A stretch of 64,000 bases of DNA from Cyclobacteriaceae bacterium (GCA_027533395.1 JAPZUF010000006.1:1-64000); one strand, 5' to 3'; numbered from the stretch's first letter, positions 54,224 through 63,768 are shown. The notes: a model not told the origin generated them from the letters alone. Translations and numbers: made by a program.

Positions 54224-54748
54224 ATGCGAATCACTTTCATCTTGTTGTTGGCACTAAACCTTTACGCTTGTGCTCCTGTCGAGAACAAGGAGCCGCAAGA
54301 GTATAAAGGACCGTTGCGAGAGGTGGAAAACATGGAATTGTTTTATACTGAAGATAATCTCGTAAAAGTAAAAATGAAAGCTGCTTTGGTTTATGAGTTC
54401 ATTGAAGGCGACAGAGAATTTCCGAAAGGAATTTACATGGAGTTTTATGATGTAAGCGGTCGCCTAGAATCAACACTAAAAGCAAACCATGCTTATTTCT
54501 TTAAAAAAGAAAACCAATGGAGAGGAAGAGGCGATGTTGTGGTGAAAAATTTAATCAAAGATGAACAACTCAATACCGAAGAGTTATTTTGGAAGCCAAT
54601 CGATAAAAAAATATTTACAGAAAAATTTGTAACCATCCGCCAACAAACAGATGTTATCTACGGACAAGGCATGAATGCCAAACAAGATTTGAGCGATTTT
54701 GAAATGAAAACGGTTACCGGTGATTTTGAAATGAAAGAAAACCAATGA
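54224..54748 (+). CDS. lptC: LPS export ABC transporter periplasmic protein LptC
   Basis: The 174-residue lipoprotein-like form has lipobox LNLYACAP (Cys 16) and the LptC fold: ENMELFYTEDNLVKVKMKAA, PKGIYMEFYDVSGRLESTLKAN, WRGRGDVVVKN, LFWKPIDKKIFTEKFVTIRQ and VIYGQGMNAKQDLSDFEM. It passes LPS from LptB2FG toward LptA. It overlaps the next gene by 4 nt. The terminator before it does not preclude read-through from the TPR gene. Confidence 0.86.
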   Translation: MRITFILLLALNLYACAPVENKEPQEYKGPLREVENMELFYTEDNLVKVKMKAALVYEFIEGDREFPKGIYMEFYDVSGRLESTLKANHAYFFKKENQWRGRGDVVVKNLIKDEQLNTEELFWKPIDKKIFTEKFVTIRQQTDVIYGQGMNAKQDLSDFEMKTVTGDFEMKENQ

Positions 54749-54972
54749 AACTAATCGATGCTATTCTCTTAGCAGCTTCAGCTGCCTTCTTTATCATGGG
54801 TTTGCACCAAATCATGAATTATGGTTTTGCCAATGGCTATTGGGCAGTAATGGTTTCTACTGTCTTGTTTTTTCTACTAGTGTACAGAAGAGTGATGCGC
54901 AACATGCACAAAGCAGATCAAGAAAAGAAAAATCAAAAAGCGCAAACTAAAAAGAAATCAAAAAAACAATAA
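54745..54972 (+). CDS. Small two-span membrane protein downstream of lptC
   Basis: The 75-residue protein has two hydrophobic helices (about 4-20 and 30-48: ILLAASAAFFIMGLHQ and YWAVMVSTVLFFLLVYRR) and a very Lys-rich C-terminus. Co-translated with lptC (ATGA overlap). A conserved companion of lptC in related genomes is plausible but not shown. Confidence 0.65.
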   Translation: MKLIDAILLAASAAFFIMGLHQIMNYGFANGYWAVMVSTVLFFLLVYRRVMRNMHKADQEKKNQKAQTKKKSKKQ

Positions 54973-55010
54973 CTCAATCAGTTAACAAACTCAATTGTAA
55001 ATCAGTACAA

Positions 55011-55718
55011 TTAAATTGATTGTAACAACAAGAACACGCAAGGTTCTTTCTCTAACTGAATCATTGATTTGCGCCACTCCAAAACTTGCTTGGTTTGTAT
55101 AAGTTCTTTTTCACTTGTTATTGCAAATGCCAAAGTTAGATAAGTTTCAGGATGCAAATGTTTGATTAAATCTTCAAAAGTACTTTGATTACGATAAGGA
55201 GTTTCAATAAAGATTTGTGTCTGATTTTTTCGTGCTGAATCCTTTTCAATTTCTTTAATTGCTTTCGCCTTTTTATCTTTTTCTATAGGTAGATAACCTA
55301 AAAAAGCGAAAGACTGACCATTTAAACCACTTCCCATCAACGCTAACAAAATTGAAGAAGGACCTACTAATGGCTTTACTCTAATTTGATGTTGATGCGC
55401 AAAAGCAACTGCCAATGCTCCGGGGTCTGCCACGCCTGGACAACCTGAATCGGATAATATACCCATATCGTTATTTTGGAATATGGGCTGTAATAATTCC
55501 TGTAAATCTTTCTTGGCTGTGTTTTTGTCAAGCGTATTGAAATGCAAATTTTCAATCGTGCCCATAATTTTAAGGGCACTCAAAAATCTTCTTGCATTGC
55601 GAATGTCTTCTGCTAAAAAATATTTAAGTGTTGGCAAAACCTGCAAAACTTGTGGCGATAAGGTAGCCCACTGCTGTTCGGCAATCACATTCGGAATCAA
55701 ATACAATGTGCCGGGCAT
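55011..55718 (-). CDS. RsmI-like tetrapyrrole-methylase-fold SAM methyltransferase
   Basis: The 235-residue protein has the tetrapyrrole-methylase fold: LYLIPNVIAE, YFLAEDIRNARRFL, GILSDSGCPGVADPGALAV (motif II), VKPLVGPSSILLALMGSGLNG and QIFIETPYRN. It is related to RsmI (16S rRNA 2'-O-methyltransferase) but is shorter and lacks the HTH-like C-terminal region, so the RNA target is uncertain. It is 2 bp after the upstream hydrolase stop, in one operon. Confidence 0.8.
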   Translation of the reverse strand: MPGTLYLIPNVIAEQQWATLSPQVLQVLPTLKYFLAEDIRNARRFLSALKIMGTIENLHFNTLDKNTAKKDLQELLQPIFQNNDMGILSDSGCPGVADPGALAVAFAHQHQIRVKPLVGPSSILLALMGSGLNGQSFAFLGYLPIEKDKKAKAIKEIEKDSARKNQTQIFIETPYRNQSTFEDLIKHLHPETYLTLAFAITSEKELIQTKQVLEWRKSMIQLEKEPCVFLLLQSI

Positions 55719-55720
55719 TT

Positions 55721-56497
55721 TTATAAAGATTTTAAATACTGTATAACTATATCACAAAATACTTGTGGTTGTTCAGCTTGTACCCAATGCCCTGTTTCCA
55801 TGCCTACTATTTTCGCTAATGGAAATCGTTTTACAATTTGCAATTCGTCAGCAGCTTTTACATAATTTGAGCGATTGCCTTTGATGAATAAACTCGGTTT
55901 TTCAAAACTACCTTCGTAAAGTAAATCAACCCCAACATTGCTCAATTTAGCGCTGATAACAGGCAAGTTTATTTTCCAAGTAAATCCTCCTTCAGGTTTT
56001 CTTTGTAAATTCTTTAACAGAAATTGTCTTACATCTGCTTCGGGTACATAACGACTAAGTTGTTCATCTGCTTCTTGTCGGCTTTGTAAGGAATTTATTT
56101 CCACTGCATTCAATCCATCTACAATGGTGTAATGTTCTAAATTATAAGCACGCGGTGCAATATCAACTACAATTAAAACAGATAACAAGGCAGGATGAGC
56201 CATTGCAAAATTCATAGCTGTTTTACCACCCATGCTATGCCCGATGATGATAGCATTCTCAATTTTGTGTTCTGTTATAAATTCTTTTAAATCATCTGCC
56301 ATCACGGCATAATCAAAGGCATCGCTATGAGGAGATTGTCCGTGATTACGCTGGTCAATTGTGTAAACGTTAAACTCTTGCGATAAAATTTTCGCCTGTG
56401 TTAACCAATTATCGCATGAACCAAACAAGCCATGCAAAATAATGATGGTTTTGTCGTTTGGCTTAACGGATGGATAATGTCTGTAAAACAATTTCAT
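55721..56497 (-). CDS. Alpha/beta hydrolase (YbfF-like)
   Basis: The 258-residue hydrolase has the oxyanion loop LHGLFGSCDNWL, nucleophile GHSMGG and catalytic His in GMETGHWVQAEQP. Carboxylesterase/thioesterase activity is typical for YbfF relatives. The ATG at 56497 is preferred to a TTG at 56503 because a -7-like CATCTTTG overlaps the latter. Upstream of the methylase gene. Confidence 0.85.
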   Translation of the reverse strand: MKLFYRHYPSVKPNDKTIIILHGLFGSCDNWLTQAKILSQEFNVYTIDQRNHGQSPHSDAFDYAVMADDLKEFITEHKIENAIIIGHSMGGKTAMNFAMAHPALLSVLIVVDIAPRAYNLEHYTIVDGLNAVEINSLQSRQEADEQLSRYVPEADVRQFLLKNLQRKPEGGFTWKINLPVISAKLSNVGVDLLYEGSFEKPSLFIKGNRSNYVKAADELQIVKRFPLAKIVGMETGHWVQAEQPQVFCDIVIQYLKSL

Positions 56498-56506
56498 ACA
56501 CAAAGA

Positions 56507-56542
56507 TGCAAAAACAAAAAGAGTTCGGCTAAACCGAACTCT
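56507..56542 (-). terminator. Terminator of the M1 peptidase gene
   Basis: On the minus strand AGAGTTCGG, loop TTTAG, CCGAACTCT, then a T-rich run. Confidence 0.85.
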
Positions 56543-56563
56543 TCTCTTATTTCAATTATTCAA

Positions 56564-58777
56564 TTAATTCTTTTTTAACTGATCCACTTTAGATGGCTCT
56601 TCTTTTTTAGGAAAATTATTATTGGTAGCGTTTACATCAGCAATTTCAAAATTTGGATCCACCAAAATGTTTACTACTTCCTTTTCTTTCACAAATACTT
56701 TGTTCACTTCATTTTCATTGATGCGCCAAATTTCAGCAGGTATTCTTTCAATTTCTTTACTGCCATCTTTGTAAGTCCATTCAATTACAATTGGCATTAC
56801 TAATCCACCCAGATTTTTAAACTTAAGTTGATACAAGTTCTTACCTTCTAATTTTGCTCTTACTTCATTATCATTTAATCGCGAGCGGAACTCGCCATAA
56901 AAATCATCTGGCGTATTTAATAAAGTAATTTCCTGCGGACCATCAGAAAAATTATTGGCAGATTTTTTATCGTTTGACTTCAAATCACCTTGCTTGGTAA
57001 CTGGAGTTTTGCGCTCAGGATCTTGTTGATTGTTTTTTACTTTAAACCATTTTACTTCTGCCAATTCTACATCCGCATTGTCTGTTGTAAAAAACCATCC
57101 TCTGAAAAACCAATCCAAATCAACTGCTGAGGCATCTTCCATTGTGCGGAAGAAATCTGCCGGTTTAGGATGTTTGAAAGCCCAACGTGTTGCATATTCT
57201 TTAAAAGCTTTATCGAACAACTCCGGCCCCATCACTGTGTTTCTGAGAATGGTTAAACCAGTTGCAGGTTTAGTATATCCATTCGGTCCGTGGTTGCCGC
57301 CTTGGTTATCTGCCGTAGCCATAATGGGTCTCATTTGGGTACGATCACCTTTCATAAAAGGAATCATTGATTTAGGCAAGGCGCGTTGATAATTTAATTC
57401 AGGATAACGCTCACGTATAGTTTCAGCTTCTAAGAAAGTATTCAAACCTTCATCCATCCAGGTGCTCTGGCGTTCATCACTGTTGATGATCATAGGGAAA
57501 AAGTTGTGACCTACTTCGTGCACCACTACACCAATCATACCTTCGAGTAAGCGAGGAGAATAAGTTCCATCATTATTAGGTCTACCAAAGTTGAAACAAA
57601 TCATCGGGTACTCCATGCCTTGATCTGCAGCATGAACACTCGTTGCCTGTGGATAAGGATAATCAATAGTGCGAGCAGAATACACTTCTAATGTATTTTT
57701 TACTGCTTTGGTAGATTCCTTCGCCCACAAAGGATTTCCTTCTTTAGGATAGAATGATTGTGCAATAGTTGTTTTGCTTGGGAGCTTTACAGCCTGAGCG
57801 TCCCAAATAAATTTACGTGAATGCGCAAAAGCAAAATCGCGTACGTTCTCAGCATAAAATTCCCAAGTGCTTTTTTTGGTGCTTTTTTCTTTTTCTTTCT
57901 TGCGTGCTTCTTCTTCCGTAACAATGAAAACTTGTTTATCAAAAGTTTTTTGTGCGAGTGCCCAACGTTCTTGTTGAGTAGGCGTTAATACAGCTTTCGG
58001 ATTTTGTAACCAACCTGTAGATGCTACAATATGGTCAGAGGGTACAGTAATTTTTACGCGGTAGTTTCCGAAGGTAAGTGCAAATTCTCCTGTTCCTAAA
58101 AATTGCTTGTTCTGCCAGCCTTCATAGTCATCGAATACGCACATGCGTGGAAACCACTGAGCAAAGGTGTAAACATAGTTTCCATCCTCAGGAAAAAATT
58201 CGTAACCTCCACGTTGACTAAATTGTAAACGATCGTATTCTTTGTAATTCCAATCAATGGAGAAAACAAACTTTTCTCCTTTGCGCAAAGGTGCAGGTAA
58301 CTCAATACGCATCATGGTGTAATTAATCAAATAAGGTAAAGCTTTTCCACTTGCGTCCTTCACGGCAGTAATGTTATACCCGCCTTTGTAATCGCTTGTA
58401 TTTACACCGATAAAGCCTAAGAAGCGACCTGGGATTGAATCACGCAATGCACCTCTTTGAGTTTGTTTAGTTAAGCTATTATCAGCTAAAATATTTTGAT
58501 CGAGCTGAACCCATAGATAGGTTAAAGCTTCAGGTGCGTTGTTGTAATAGGTAATGGTTTCTTTTCCGGTTAAAACCTGTGTTTCGTCATTCACCTCCAC
58601 ATCGATCACGTAATCGGCACGTTGCTGCCAATATTCAGGCCCGGGTGCACCGGAGCCAGAGCGATAAGCGTTAGGAGTTGGAAGTTCGTTAGGGCCAAGT
58701 TGTTCGAACTTGCCTTTCCAGTTTTGAGCTTGCGAAACAGTAGCTAACAAAACCAGCGCAATAGATAAGTATTTCAT
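56564..58777 (-). CDS. Secreted M1-family metallopeptidase
   Basis: The 737-residue protein has a signal peptide (ALVLLATVSQAQ). An N-terminal beta domain (about 30-300) and the M1 catalytic domain with zinc site VVHEVGHNFF (HExxH) and the third ligand Glu in WMDEGLNTFLE follow. Also AADQGMEYPMICF, a substrate-recognition region. The C-terminal part (about 600-737) is acidic and unlike the classic M1 ERAP domains. Probably periplasmic; preference unknown. Confidence 0.9.
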   Translation of the reverse strand: MKYLSIALVLLATVSQAQNWKGKFEQLGPNELPTPNAYRSGSGAPGPEYWQQRADYVIDVEVNDETQVLTGKETITYYNNAPEALTYLWVQLDQNILADNSLTKQTQRGALRDSIPGRFLGFIGVNTSDYKGGYNITAVKDASGKALPYLINYTMMRIELPAPLRKGEKFVFSIDWNYKEYDRLQFSQRGGYEFFPEDGNYVYTFAQWFPRMCVFDDYEGWQNKQFLGTGEFALTFGNYRVKITVPSDHIVASTGWLQNPKAVLTPTQQERWALAQKTFDKQVFIVTEEEARKKEKEKSTKKSTWEFYAENVRDFAFAHSRKFIWDAQAVKLPSKTTIAQSFYPKEGNPLWAKESTKAVKNTLEVYSARTIDYPYPQATSVHAADQGMEYPMICFNFGRPNNDGTYSPRLLEGMIGVVVHEVGHNFFPMIINSDERQSTWMDEGLNTFLEAETIRERYPELNYQRALPKSMIPFMKGDRTQMRPIMATADNQGGNHGPNGYTKPATGLTILRNTVMGPELFDKAFKEYATRWAFKHPKPADFFRTMEDASAVDLDWFFRGWFFTTDNADVELAEVKWFKVKNNQQDPERKTPVTKQGDLKSNDKKSANNFSDGPQEITLLNTPDDFYGEFRSRLNDNEVRAKLEGKNLYQLKFKNLGGLVMPIVIEWTYKDGSKEIERIPAEIWRINENEVNKVFVKEKEVVNILVDPNFEIADVNATNNNFPKKEEPSKVDQLKKN

Positions 58778-59259
58778 AAGTGGGTTTATCTCAATGCAAT
58801 AAAGTAAAAAAGTTGCTAAAATTGTTATGCTGGCAGGATGAAAGGCAAAAAGAGTATTTTATGCTTATTGAAAGTTAAAATCAAAGGCGATTCTCTCTCA
58901 TAAAGAACAATAGTTTGATCAATTCATAAATTTTAAAAATAACTTGGGCGTTCCCAGCCTAGCCTAGCATTATAGCTAGGCTAGGCTAGGCCGCGCTATC
59001 CGCCACGCCTTTGGCGTGGCTACTATCGCTAACGCACTGACTAGTTTAGGCATGCCTTATCTCTGCTAATTAGATTAATTTATCATGACCTATTTTTTTG
59101 AACTTAGCTTAATCTATGATTGAATCAATGATTAAAATAAAAGCGCGAGCTCTAAACCCACGCTTTTTAAAGTGATTATTCTTTTAAACTAAATGCTTTC
59201 TCGATAAACGAACAACCAACAACTTCAATTTTTTCTTCATCCATCTAACTACTAAAATA
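58778..59259. other. Non-coding gap with a two-hairpin repeat
   Basis: About 480 bp. No ORF is supported. It contains the compound palindrome at 58946-59036 and a weak stem at about 59144-59172 (AAAAGCG...CGCTTTT) that may end the cyclophilin transcript. Confidence 0.6.
58946..59036. repeat. Compound two-hairpin palindromic repeat
   Basis: Hairpin 1: AGCCTAGCCTAGC (58956-58968), loop ATTATA, GCTAGGCTAGGCT (58975-58987). Its right arm runs on as three CTAGG units. Hairpin 2: GCCACGCC (59002-59009), loop TTT, GGCGTGGC (59013-59020). The linkers TTGGGCGTTCCC before, GCGCTATCCGC between and TACTATCGCTAACGC after resemble a dispersed element I recall from Bacteroidota genomes. No other copy is in the window. 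Confidence 0.7.
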
Positions 59260-60132
59260 CTACTTCTTCACTTCAGGATATTGATAGCCATATAACTTCT
59301 CTATCTTTTTCTTTGACAATTCCTCTACGGTAATAAACATACGCACGTCTTGTGTGGGTCTGTCGGAACGGTCGCGTTGTACCGCTGCAATTTTATCCAC
59401 TACTTCTAATCCTTTAATTACTTTGCCGAATACGGTATATTGGTCATCCAAATGAGGCGCACCGCCAACGGTGGTATATGCGTTTAGTCTGTCCGCGCTC
59501 ATTTCTTTTATAACCGGCACACCGGTTTCTTTAACAATTCTGGGAACCAAACCTATGATGCATGCTTCGTAAGCTTTCATATCGCCAGCCTGATAAATTT
59601 TTACTATTGAATCGTACAAGGTTTTATTCTCGGGTTTAGCCAACATTTGTTGTAAACCCATTCCTAATTTTTGCTGATCGATTTTCAATTCGTTTTCTTT
59701 CCACACTTTGCCTTGCACAATATAAAATTGCGAACCGCTCGAAGCCTTTTGCGGATTTTGTCCATCGCCCAAACGCGCTGCTGAAAGTGCACCTTTGTGG
59801 TGGAAATATTGAGGAACAAACTCAGCATCTACTGTATAGCCCGGACCTCCTGTACCCAAAGGTTGGCCTGGTGTTGCCTTTTTTGAATTGGGATCGCCAC
59901 CTTGTATCATAAACTCAGGAATCACTCTATGAAATAATGTGCTGTCGAAGAATTTTTCTTTAGCTAGTTTGATAAAGTTTTCTTTGTGTTTAGGGGTTTC
60001 ATCATATAAGATCGCAATCATTTCGCCATATTCCGTTTTGATGGTTACGACATAATCAGTTTTTTTATTTTGTCCGCAACTGGTAAACAAGCTGAAAACA
60101 AAAATGGAGAATAATAAAATAGATTTTTGCAT
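59260..60132 (-). CDS. Cyclophilin-type peptidyl-prolyl isomerase lipoprotein
   Basis: The 290-residue protein has a signal peptide with Cys 19 (SLFTSCGQ) and a cyclophilin domain (about 25-285): FHRVIPEFMIQGGDP, GYTVDAEFVP, GALSAARLGDGQNPQKASSGSQFYIV and DDQYTVFGKVIKGLEVVDKIA. A helical insertion of about 75 residues (about 145-215) splits the C-terminal part. It is the last gene of a four-gene operon. Confidence 0.9.
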   Translation of the reverse strand: MQKSILLFSIFVFSLFTSCGQNKKTDYVVTIKTEYGEMIAILYDETPKHKENFIKLAKEKFFDSTLFHRVIPEFMIQGGDPNSKKATPGQPLGTGGPGYTVDAEFVPQYFHHKGALSAARLGDGQNPQKASSGSQFYIVQGKVWKENELKIDQQKLGMGLQQMLAKPENKTLYDSIVKIYQAGDMKAYEACIIGLVPRIVKETGVPVIKEMSADRLNAYTTVGGAPHLDDQYTVFGKVIKGLEVVDKIAAVQRDRSDRPTQDVRMFITVEELSKKKIEKLYGYQYPEVKK

Positions 60133-60143
60133 ATAGCTAAACG

Positions 60144-61073
60144 TTATTTTGATTGTTGTATTTGTCTGATTGAATGTAGAATTTCTTTTCCTCCTTCTGC
60201 TAATACCTCCATGGCAACTTTCTTGCCAAGTTCCTTAGCATCAGCAGGGCTTGCACTTTCTTTTACCTTCACTACACGTCTTCCATCTAACGAAATGATG
60301 CCGGCTTTCAAAGTAATTAAATCGCCTTCGTAATGCGCATAACCAAAAGAAGGAATGCTGCATCCACCTTGTAAAGTTTTCAAAAAAGCGCGTTCGGCAC
60401 GAAGACAATCTTCTGTTGCCGAATGGTTTACATATTGTTGAATGGCTTCTTTTTTTCTAAAGTCTAATTTTTTATGGCATTCCACAGCGATGCTTCCCTG
60501 CCCTACTGCCGGCACAAAATAACTGGTGCCAATGGTTTCTTTTATCAAATGGTTGTAACCCATTCTGTGTACACCGGCATAAGCCAGCATTAACGCATCG
60601 CACGCACCATCGTGCATTTTTTGTACACGCGTTTGTAAATTTCCGCGCACCGTTACGGCTGTTACATTCGGATAAAAATGTTTGAGGAATGCTATTCTTC
60701 TGGTAGAGGCTGTGCCTATGGTAATATTCGCCTGGTGCAAATCAAAATCTGACTTGTTGCTGATGATTACATCATTAACTAATTCTCTTTCAGTGAAAGC
60801 AATCAATTCTAATTCTTCCGGAATTTCACTTGATAAATCTTTAGCGCTGTGTACAGCAATATCGATGGAACCATCTAAAAGTTTTACTTCTATTTCTTCA
60901 GTGAAAACACCTTTGCTTCCTATCTTACCAATGGTTACATCCAGTATTTTATCTCCTTTCGTTTCGATGATTTCTATTTGTGTTTGAATACCGGAAGGTC
61001 TGAGCAAAGCAGCAACATGTTCCGCTTGCCATAGTGCCAGTTTACTTCCGCGCGTTCCTATTTTTATCACCAT
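60144..61073 (-). CDS. hemC: Porphobilinogen deaminase (hydroxymethylbilane synthase)
   Basis: The 309-residue enzyme of haem synthesis has IGTRGSKLALWQAEHV, HSAKDLSSEIPEELEL, GTASTRRIAFL, GNLQTRVQKM, and the dipyrromethane-binding Cys in LQGGCSIPSFGYA. Located in an operon between holB and the cyclophilin; gaps 2 and 11 bp. Other hem genes are absent. Confidence 0.95.
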   Translation of the reverse strand: MVIKIGTRGSKLALWQAEHVAALLRPSGIQTQIEIIETKGDKILDVTIGKIGSKGVFTEEIEVKLLDGSIDIAVHSAKDLSSEIPEELELIAFTERELVNDVIISNKSDFDLHQANITIGTASTRRIAFLKHFYPNVTAVTVRGNLQTRVQKMHDGACDALMLAYAGVHRMGYNHLIKETIGTSYFVPAVGQGSIAVECHKKLDFRKKEAIQQYVNHSATEDCLRAERAFLKTLQGGCSIPSFGYAHYEGDLITLKAGIISLDGRRVVKVKESASPADAKELGKKVAMEVLAEGGKEILHSIRQIQQSK

Positions 61074-61075
61074 AG

Positions 61076-62203
61076 TTATTTAGGTTGAAAGGTTTTATGC
61101 AATTGGATAGAAAGGTCGAGGAAAATCATTTTAGCGCTTCCGTTTCTTTCTAAGTGATAGATGGCTTCGTTGATGAGTTTGGTTCCGGTTTCAATTTTTT
61201 TCCAGTCTAATACTTTACTGAAGTCTTGTACAAATTTTAATTCTTCGCCTCGAGTTCGGTTGATGCTGGTTGCTCCGGATAAGTTCAATAACGTTTCTCT
61301 AAATAAATTTAAACTGTAACTGAATAAATTTTTCTGACTGATTTTATCCAGATTATGAAAATCATCAGCCATAGCGAGTAATGAAATAAACTCTCTTCTG
61401 TAGCAAGCACGCATCCAAGCTGTAAATCGCTGTGTATTATCATCCTCTTCTCTTGCTAACAAGCGTAAAGCTTGGTTGATGTTTCCATCTGCCAATTGGG
61501 TGATTTGCGCAGCTCTCTTTTCATCAATTCCTTTTTGTGTAATTAAATAGTTTTCTAACTCATCATCTTGCAATAATGGAACAGTAATGATTTGTGTACG
61601 CGAAATGATAGTTGGCAATAACCGATCGGCAGCGTTGGTTATCAAAACAAAATAAGTATTGGGCGTTGGTTCTTCTAAAATTTTTAGAATACCATTGGCA
61701 GCAGTAGGATGCATGTATTCGGGCTGCCAGATGATCATCACTTTTACTTTGCTTTCAAAAGATTTTAACGCAAGTGTTTTGATGATCTCGCGGCTTTCCT
61801 CTTTTGAAATATTGAGTTGCTTATCTTCACCACCATAATGGTTAGCCCAATCTTCAATATTGCCTAAAGGATTTTCTAATAAGAAACTCCTCCACCATTT
61901 TAGCTTTTCTATTTTCTGTGCTTCTTCATCTTTATTCGCTTTTAAGTTGCCCATTGGAAAAACAAAATGCGTATCGGGATGAATGTATTTTAAACTCTTG
62001 CTACAAGCAGCACATTGTCCACAGGCATCATTTTCTTTTCTATTCTCGCAATGTAAGTAAGTTGCATATGCAAGTGCCAGTGGTAAATTTAGCGCGCCTT
62101 CAGCGCCTAAAAAAAGTTGTGCGTGTGCGATGTGTTGGTTAGCCACAGCTTGTGTTAACACATCTTTTACGCTTTGTATGCCCGGTATTTGTGCAAATAA
62201 CAT
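61076..62203 (-). CDS. holB: DNA polymerase III subunit delta'
   Basis: The 375-residue AAA+-fold clamp-loader subunit has the zinc module CENRKENDACGQCAACSK, IWQPEYMHPTAANGILKILEEPTPN and the sensor-like TIISRTQIITVP. The Walker A loop is degenerate (LGAEGALNLPLAL), which is expected for delta', which does not hydrolyse ATP. It follows the GlmU-like gene by 9 bp. Confidence 0.9.
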   Translation of the reverse strand: MLFAQIPGIQSVKDVLTQAVANQHIAHAQLFLGAEGALNLPLALAYATYLHCENRKENDACGQCAACSKSLKYIHPDTHFVFPMGNLKANKDEEAQKIEKLKWWRSFLLENPLGNIEDWANHYGGEDKQLNISKEESREIIKTLALKSFESKVKVMIIWQPEYMHPTAANGILKILEEPTPNTYFVLITNAADRLLPTIISRTQIITVPLLQDDELENYLITQKGIDEKRAAQITQLADGNINQALRLLAREEDDNTQRFTAWMRACYRREFISLLAMADDFHNLDKISQKNLFSYSLNLFRETLLNLSGATSINRTRGEELKFVQDFSKVLDWKKIETGTKLINEAIYHLERNGSAKMIFLDLSIQLHKTFQPK

Positions 62204-62212
62204 GGTTGTGGC

Positions 62213-63388
62213 TTAACTGGCTTTTTGGTGTTCTTCTGTGTTATCAAAAATATGCTGCAAGATGGCTTTATCTGTTTCGGTTAATATTACATGTCTTCTG
62301 CTCATTACACGTTCTGCGGTTTCAAATGCTTTTTTAGGCAAGTAAGCTGTTAATCCTGCTGCACCTCCCCACGAGAAGGAAGGGATAAAATTACGTGGAT
62401 AACCATCACCAAAAATATTCGATGAAACGCCAACCACTGTGCCCGTATTAAACATCGTATTGATGCCACACTTGCTGTGGTCGCCCATGATGAGTCCGCA
62501 AAACTGTTGGTTAGTATTTACGAAACCACGTTTCACATAACTCCATAGTTTAACTTGTTCGTAATTATTTTTTAAGTTGGAGGTATTGGTATCGGCACCT
62601 AAATTACACCATTCACCTAAAACAGAATTTCCTAAAAATCCATCATGACCTTTGTTGCTGTAAGCATATAGCACACTGTTACTTACCTCGCCTCCTACTT
62701 TACAATAAGGTCCAATAGTGGAATCGCCTCGCATTTTTGCGCCCATGTTTACAGTTGCGCCTTCGCACAAAGCAAAAGAACCCTTAATAAGAGAACCTTC
62801 TTGTACTACACTGTTTTTTCCTAAATAGATAGGTCCGCTTTCTGCATTAAGTACGGAAGCTTTGATGTCAACACCTTCTTCTAAAAAAATATTTTCGATG
62901 CCATATACAATGGTATGTTTATCTGTAATCGGTTGAGATTTTCTTCCTTCGGTTATCAGCTTAAAATCATTTTTGATTTCGGCTGAATTGTACGTAAATA
63001 TTTTCCAAGGTTGATCGATCAGCGTAAAAGCTCCATCGAAAGAAACAACGTTCTTACTTTGATGAATTTCTTTTGCTTGTGTGCGAACGGCTAATAATGT
63101 TGTGCCAGCTACTAAGCTTTGTTCTTTGCTCAAGTTTTGAATGGCTTTCACTAAAGATTCATTCGGGCATAAAGCGCCATTGATGAATAGATTATCGTCA
63201 CCGAATTGGGTTGTAAATTTTTGACTTAAATACGTTTCTGTTAGAAAAGAATAATCTTGTTTGAGATGATGCTTCCATTTTTCCGCAAGGGTAAGGATGC
63301 CCACGCGCAAATCGGCAATTGGTCTGGTAAACGTTAAAGGTAAAAGTTGTTGGCGAAGGGATGCCTCATCAAACAAAATCATATTCAT
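62213..63388 (-). CDS. GlmU-like sugar-nucleotidyltransferase/left-handed beta-helix protein
   Basis: The 391-residue protein has a nucleotidyltransferase-like N-terminal region (LLPLTFTRPIADLRVGILTLAEKW) without a convincing GXGXRM-type motif, and a C-terminal left-handed beta-helix (about 180-350) with hexapeptide repeats (GPIYLGKNSVVQEGSLIKG, VVGVSSNIFGDG). This is the Bacteroidota GlmU-family type; full GlmU activity is doubtful. First gene of the operon with holB, hemC and the cyclophilin. Confidence 0.82.
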   Translation of the reverse strand: MNMILFDEASLRQQLLPLTFTRPIADLRVGILTLAEKWKHHLKQDYSFLTETYLSQKFTTQFGDDNLFINGALCPNESLVKAIQNLSKEQSLVAGTTLLAVRTQAKEIHQSKNVVSFDGAFTLIDQPWKIFTYNSAEIKNDFKLITEGRKSQPITDKHTIVYGIENIFLEEGVDIKASVLNAESGPIYLGKNSVVQEGSLIKGSFALCEGATVNMGAKMRGDSTIGPYCKVGGEVSNSVLYAYSNKGHDGFLGNSVLGEWCNLGADTNTSNLKNNYEQVKLWSYVKRGFVNTNQQFCGLIMGDHSKCGINTMFNTGTVVGVSSNIFGDGYPRNFIPSFSWGGAAGLTAYLPKKAFETAERVMSRRHVILTETDKAILQHIFDNTEEHQKAS

Positions 63389-63471
63389 GGAGTAAAAATA
63401 AGATAAGAGCAGTATATAATGCAGGGTTCAGGGTTCTCTTTATCATAAACTTGAAAAAAGCTGAACATCCA

Positions 63472-63503
63472 TAAAACAAAAAAGCCACCCGATTGAGTGG
63501 CTT
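63472..63503 (-). terminator. Terminator of rpmE2
   Basis: On the minus strand AAGCCAC, loop of 8 nt, GTGGCTT followed by a T-rich run (TTTTTTGTTTT). Confidence 0.82.
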
Positions 63504-63522
63504 CTGTATCGATAAAAAGCAA

Positions 63523-63768
63523 TTAAGCTTTCTTGTATTTGTTTTTGAATTTTTCTACGCGGCCTGCAGTATCCACAAACAATTTTTTACCTGTGTAAAA
63601 TGGATGTGACGCAGAGCTAACTTCCACCTTGATAACAGGGTATTCTTTGCCATCTTCCCACTTGGTGGTTTCTTTGCTCTTTAAAGTTGAGCGAGTTAAA
63701 AACTTGGTGTCGCTAGACAAATCGTGGAATATAACATCCTGATAGTCTGGGTGAATGCCGTTTTTCAT
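63523..63768 (-). CDS. rpmE2: 50S ribosomal protein L31, type B
   Basis: The 81-residue protein is the zinc-free form of L31: [35 protein letters not shown] and the C-terminal FKNKYKKA. The CxxC pairs of the type A (zinc) form are missing. A full promoter lies 76 nt upstream. Single gene with its own terminator. Confidence 0.94.
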   Translation of the reverse strand: MKNGIHPDYQDVIFHDLSSDTKFLTRSTLKSKETTKWEDGKEYPVIKVEVSSASHPFYTGKKLFVDTAGRVEKFKNKYKKA

